From Norana najaformis (taxonomy: Eukaryota > Annelida > Clitellata > Crassiclitellata > Hormogastridae), in the NCBI GenBank assembly GCA_964023275.1, contig OZ029915.1, positions 18,329,775-18,393,774 of the forward strand: a stretch of 64,000 nucleotides of DNA, read 5' to 3'. A program made the translations under genes and the position numbers. The notes beneath the pieces are model-generated. The model ran no database searches. It was given only the letters and a program-made list of their open reading frames with translations, and was not told the origin of the DNA. This document shows positions 60,722 through 64,000 of the stretch, one piece after another. Every line of letters begins with the position of its first letter. Positions within the stretch are counted from its first letter, which is position 1.

Positions 60722-60987
60722 ATAGTAGTAGTAGTAGTGGTGATGATGGTGGTGGTTGTGGTGGTAATGGTGGTGGTAACGGTAGTAGTAGTAGTAGTGG
60801 TGGTAGTAGAAGTGGTAGTAGTAGTAGTAATAACAATAATAATAATACTTATTATTATTATTATTACTTATTAATATTGCTTATTATTATTATTACTTAT
60901 TAATATTGCTTATTATTATTATTATTATTAGTAGTAGTAGTAGTAGTAGTGGTGGTAGTGGTAGTAGTGGTAGTAGTGGTAGTAGTG

Positions 60988-61032
<45 letters not shown>

Positions 61033-61062
61033 TTACTACTACTACTGTCATTATTATTACAA
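60722..61062. repeat. TAG/GTG/TTA trinucleotide array
   Basis: About 340 bp of GTA, GTG and ATT trinucleotides in blocks, with TTATTACTTATTAATATTGC repeated as a short tandem in the middle. It ends about 75 bp before CA-B exon 3. Confidence 0.95.
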
Positions 61063-61137
61063 TCATGACAACTACACTCTCAGCTATACCAAGTTACTCC
61101 GCTATGTAATTGTTTTCTGGCTGACTGAAACAAAAAG

Positions 61138-61315
61138 TTGGGTGAGAGAAAGAGGAACTGGAGAAGCGTAGAAGGAGCCGTCGGTCATGAGAACGAAACC
61201 TATCATGAGAATGATATGGCAGCTGACCAGGAACTCGATCATCATGACAAAGACACGAGTCACGAGGAACATCACGACGACCACGCACACTCATGGAAAT
61301 ACTACGGCGTCTACG
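61138..61315 (+). CDS. CA-B exon 3: His/Asp/Glu-rich linker and CA entry
   Basis: This 178-nt exon runs phase 0 to phase 1, from AACAAAAAG to TAC G|GTAAGT. It starts L-G-E-R-K-R-N-W-R and becomes His-, Asp- and Glu-rich (H-E-N-E-T-Y-H-E-N-D, then D-H-H-D-K-D, then H-E-E-H-H-D-D-H-A-H). It closes with S-W-K-Y-Y-G-V-Y-G, the same CA-domain entry as CA-A exon 3. Nine His fall within about 38 residues directly before the CA fold. This pattern could bind Zn2+ or other divalent metals; that is inference. The acceptor has a modest pyrimidine tract, so the exact first residue may differ. Confidence 0.75.
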
Positions 61316-62634
61316 GTAAGTATGCGAATGGCATTCGTATATGGCAGCAGATATCTATACCATTCGTACCTGTAATCGCATATTTATATAGCGCTACTTC
61401 AAGAGAAACTTCTACGTCATTTGTACGTGACAGTGACTCAAACCAATTCGTGCATGACAGCGTTGATGTCCATAGTCTTTGATGCGAAAGTGTCATTATA
61501 TGATCTGATAAATATAGGCCAGTAGACTTAGGCATGATATCGAAGGCGGAGAGAAACCGGAAACAATCGTGCTTGACAACGAGCGTATACATAAGATACG
61601 ATTCGTGCGTCACAGCCGATAACGAAACCTGAAGCATTCAGGCATGACAGACAATGTAGATAACATACCAAAAGAATTCGTCGTGATAGGAAAGTTAGGT
61701 ATGATGCTGGTGCAACTCAGGCATGATAGACAAGATCCTAAGACAAACGTCGGTGCATTGATGCATGGAAAAAGCCGAGATCCATTGGATATGTGAGCCA
61801 CTCATGCATGTTAGCAACAGTTTATAAGACACCATAACCAACTGATTTCAGCGTAAAAATTAACCCAACAGACATGCAGAAATCGTGTTGAATATTATTA
61901 GAAAGTTGTTCTTGTAATTAGCAGCCTTCTACAAACTTGCCCTCAATTAAAGAACACCCCTTATGCAGAGATGTAGCAATATAGTTGTCACTAACAAAAT
62001 TAGCTAGTTTTATCGATAATCATTTGAACCTATGCTTAGTTCATTTATCAGTCAACGATTTCAGACGATGAGATTTGTGGGTCCCACGAAGTCCACCTCT
62101 ATTGATCAGACACAGACCTACACGTCATAAACACACCTCACAGAAGCAAACAAAGACACAGACACAAGTCATCACACACACACACAGGCGCGCCCACATG
62201 CCTACCATAATATATTGTACATAGGATGCAAGTGTACTGAGTAACATGAAGAGTAAACCAAACGAAGACGGAATATCTTCTTAATGTCATACTTTAATGA
62301 ATATCACATCTCTTAAGATCATAAATGAACAGCCTATAAATTATTAATGTCGGTGTCAAAATTACCTTCTCTCGAATAGGCAACACATTTGGTCACCGTT
62401 AACAAACTATGTACTTGAAAGTAGTTTGGAAACAGCAGGTTAGGATTGTGTCATACAGATTCCACTGGCTCAACATCATACCCTAGCTACGGTGATATTC
62501 AAAGTTCAACTCTTCTAAAATTAGAAATGTCCCAGTGTAAATGGGAGAGGGTCTCGATGTCTTCAACCTAACCGGTGTGCTTCATTTGTCCCCGTCCCAT
62601 ACTCAACAACAACGTCATATATAGGTATAAAGCC

Positions 62635-62852
62635 CACAGCCATAGCTACCCCACCACTCTGGAATAAACTCCCTCAAAACTGCGACAGTTATCTGACTCA
62701 TCATACAAACTCATCTATACTCCATCGCTTGCAAATTCTGCATTGGCCTTTCACTCAAAACTGAAAACACTCGTCTTTCACAGATCCTTTCCTCCTCCTC
62801 CTCCTCCTCCTCCTCCTCCTCCTCCTCCTCCTTCTCCTCCTCCTCCTCTTCT

Positions 62853-62887
<35 letters not shown>

Positions 62888-63150
62888 TTTTCTTTGCATT
62901 CTTCTTCTTCTTCTTTGCATTCTTCTTCGCATTCTTCTTCTTCTTCTTTCTCTCCGCTGCAATCCCGAACATCAAACACTGTATCTGCCACACTGTCTCA
63001 CTGCCTGACTTTTGGATCTTGACTTGGAACCGAACTCCTTTTGCCTGTTGATTTTGTTTCAACTGAGCTCCTGTGAATAGACTCATACCCTTGACGCGGC
63101 TTTCGTTGGGCCCTGTAGAAATCTCGAGATTACGATTACGATTACTATGT
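62635..63150 (+). mobile_element. LINE 3' end family, copy 6, interrupted by TCC/TTC arrays
   Basis: Starts with T-L-W-N-K-L-P-Q-N-C-D-S-Y in one frame and continues as the shared tail (TTTCACTCAAAACTGAAAAC). It is interrupted at 62787-62951 by TCC and TTC expansions, then resumes to TCGTTGGGCCCTGTAGAAAT and three TTACGA-like units. The interruption lies where other copies have a short CTCCTCTTCTTCCTC seed. Confidence 0.8.
62787..62951. repeat. (TCC)n and (TTC)n microsatellite
   Basis: About 14 TCC units, then TTC units with GCATTCTTCTTC interruptions. Polypyrimidine on the plus strand; apparent Pro- and Glu-rich open frames here are artefacts of the repeat. Confidence 0.95.
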
Positions 63151-63201
63151 CCTGTACAGCGATGCATATCCTTAGATCACAGCCTGATCGATCGAATGTA
63201 G

Positions 63202-63378
63202 GTCCAAGCAACTGGTCGCTGGTGGCTCCTGACTGCAGCAGTGATCGACCGAGACAGACGCCGATCGACATTCAGAAGACCTTGACCGAACTGGATGAAA
63301 CAATGACAGACATCAGCCTGACTGTCAGTGACCCACAACCAGACGAAAAGGTCACCATGGCCAACAATGGACACACAG
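63202..63378 (+). CDS. CA-B exon 4: first CA-domain exon
   Basis: This 177-nt exon runs phase 1 to phase 1, between CGAATGTAG and ACA G|GTAAGC, identical in length and phase to CA-A exon 4. It encodes G-P-S-N-W, P-D-C-S-S-D-R-P-R-Q-T-P-I-D-I and ends A-N-N-G-H-T. The R-Q-T-P-I-D-I motif and the N-N-G-H proton-shuttle histidine are intact, so this paralogue may be a working enzyme, unlike CA-A. The Cys before S-S-D matches the extracellular disulfide position. The zinc-ligand exon lies beyond the window. Confidence 0.9.
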
Positions 63379-64000
63379 GTAAGCTGAGAGACAATCCTAG
63401 CTCTTACATCATCATTAAAATGCCACGAGGCAAGTCCAAGTGGGAGATTCAGGCGGCGGTGGTGGGTTTCACCATAAAAATAAAGTAGAATCGTCTATCT
63501 TCAAGATCGCATTCCTTCCAGTTTCCACTCGCTTGCACGCGTTGCCCTTTGGAGCCGGACTTAGCCATGTCTTCATACCTACGCGTCTCTGTCTTTCTCC
63601 TTTCCTTTGTCTGTTCTGTTTGTCGTCCTTTCGTCTCCGCATGAGTCATGCCTAAATGTTTCTGCCCTTTATTTATAACTAATTTAATTCTACAATACTA
63701 CAGTTAATTCATTGTTCATATAATTAATTGTTCATATAATTATTTAATGTCCTCTATTTATGGCCGTATATCGTATCATCGTCTTCTCGGTTCCATATCA
63801 GGCGCCGATGAAGCCGTCCGTTCCTCCGCCGTCTGAGTAGTGGGCCGACGAAGTGAGATTTGGCCCGGTCAAGTTGTTGCTGGGCGGGAAAACATTAGAT
63901 GGCTCCAAACTCCCATAATACATTCTACTTTCAGGCATTTCAATAATATAGCGCCACAGCTGACATTGAAACGCAGATTCAGTTAGCGTAAAAATTATTT
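63379..64000 (+). other. CA-B intron 4, running off the window
   Basis: No further CA exon was found before the edge. A TATAGCGCC head lies near 63948. The rest of the gene, including the zinc site, is outside this sequence. Confidence 0.6.

Larger units (their letters stand above)
61316..63201 (+). other. CA-B intron 3
   Basis: Holds a TATAGCGC head near 61387, diffuse repeats of a GCATGA-type phrase between 61400 and 61810, a CACACACA run near 62175, and the LINE tail copy at 62635-63148. No extra exon is needed by phase, which runs 1 to 1. Confidence 0.6.

Noticed and set aside
62711-63051. Glu/Arg-rich minus-strand and Pro/Leu-rich plus-strand open frames.
   Set aside because: By-products of TCC/TTC repeats within a LINE tail.

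Overview
The window is nuclear DNA from an animal, most likely a marine invertebrate. The evidence is split genes with GT/AG introns of 0.1 to 10 kb, a dense litter of broken non-LTR retrotransposons (LINEs) and foldback elements, many microsatellites, and an alpha-carbonic anhydrase family with long charged extensions like those of invertebrate biomineralisation proteins. A mollusc would fit, but the sequence does not fix the phylum. No prokaryotic genes, operons, CRISPR arrays or complete tRNA/rRNA genes were seen.

Region 1 (1-5.8 kb) is intergenic. It holds LINE 3' tails, a foldback element with a tRNA-like internal promoter, and a frameshifted coiled-coil ORF remnant. Region 2 (5.85-18.54 kb, + strand) is a five-exon gene. 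A very long disordered first exon (about 874 aa) is followed by four exons encoding one RecA-like domain of a degenerate DEAD-box helicase. The Q motif and Walker A are recognisable, but motif II reads EDCD, motif III is lost, and a stop codon comes before any second RecA domain. The closest resemblance from memory is TDRD12, a piRNA-pathway factor. Its introns are packed with LINE fragments on both strands.

Region 3 (18.6-24.9 kb) is repeat-rich intergenic DNA. Region 4 (24.9-52.5 kb, + strand) is a secreted or membrane-anchored alpha-carbonic anhydrase gene, called CA-A here. It has a probable signal-peptide exon, two exons of Asp/Glu/Lys-rich linker (about 457 aa), a carbonic anhydrase domain split at the positions used by extracellular animal CAs, and a C-terminal hydrophobic tail. 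CA-A lacks the His64 proton shuttle (Gln) and the His94 zinc ligand (Gln). The exon that should carry His119 could not be found.

Region 5 (57.8 kb to the end, + strand) is the first half of a head-to-tail paralogue, CA-B. It has a signal-peptide exon, a Gly/Arg-rich exon, a His/Asp/Glu-rich exon and the first CA-domain exon, which keeps His64. The gene runs off the right edge.

The two CA genes form a tandem pair with the same SWKYYG-type domain entry and the same 177-nt first CA-domain exon but unrelated linkers. The most interesting features are this pair, with loss of catalytic residues in one copy; the RecA1-only helicase; a foldback element with an intact 8-bp target duplication; and a strongly over-represented palindrome, TAGGCCTA. 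All exon calls rest on reading frame, splice dinucleotides and phase continuity; no transcript data were available.
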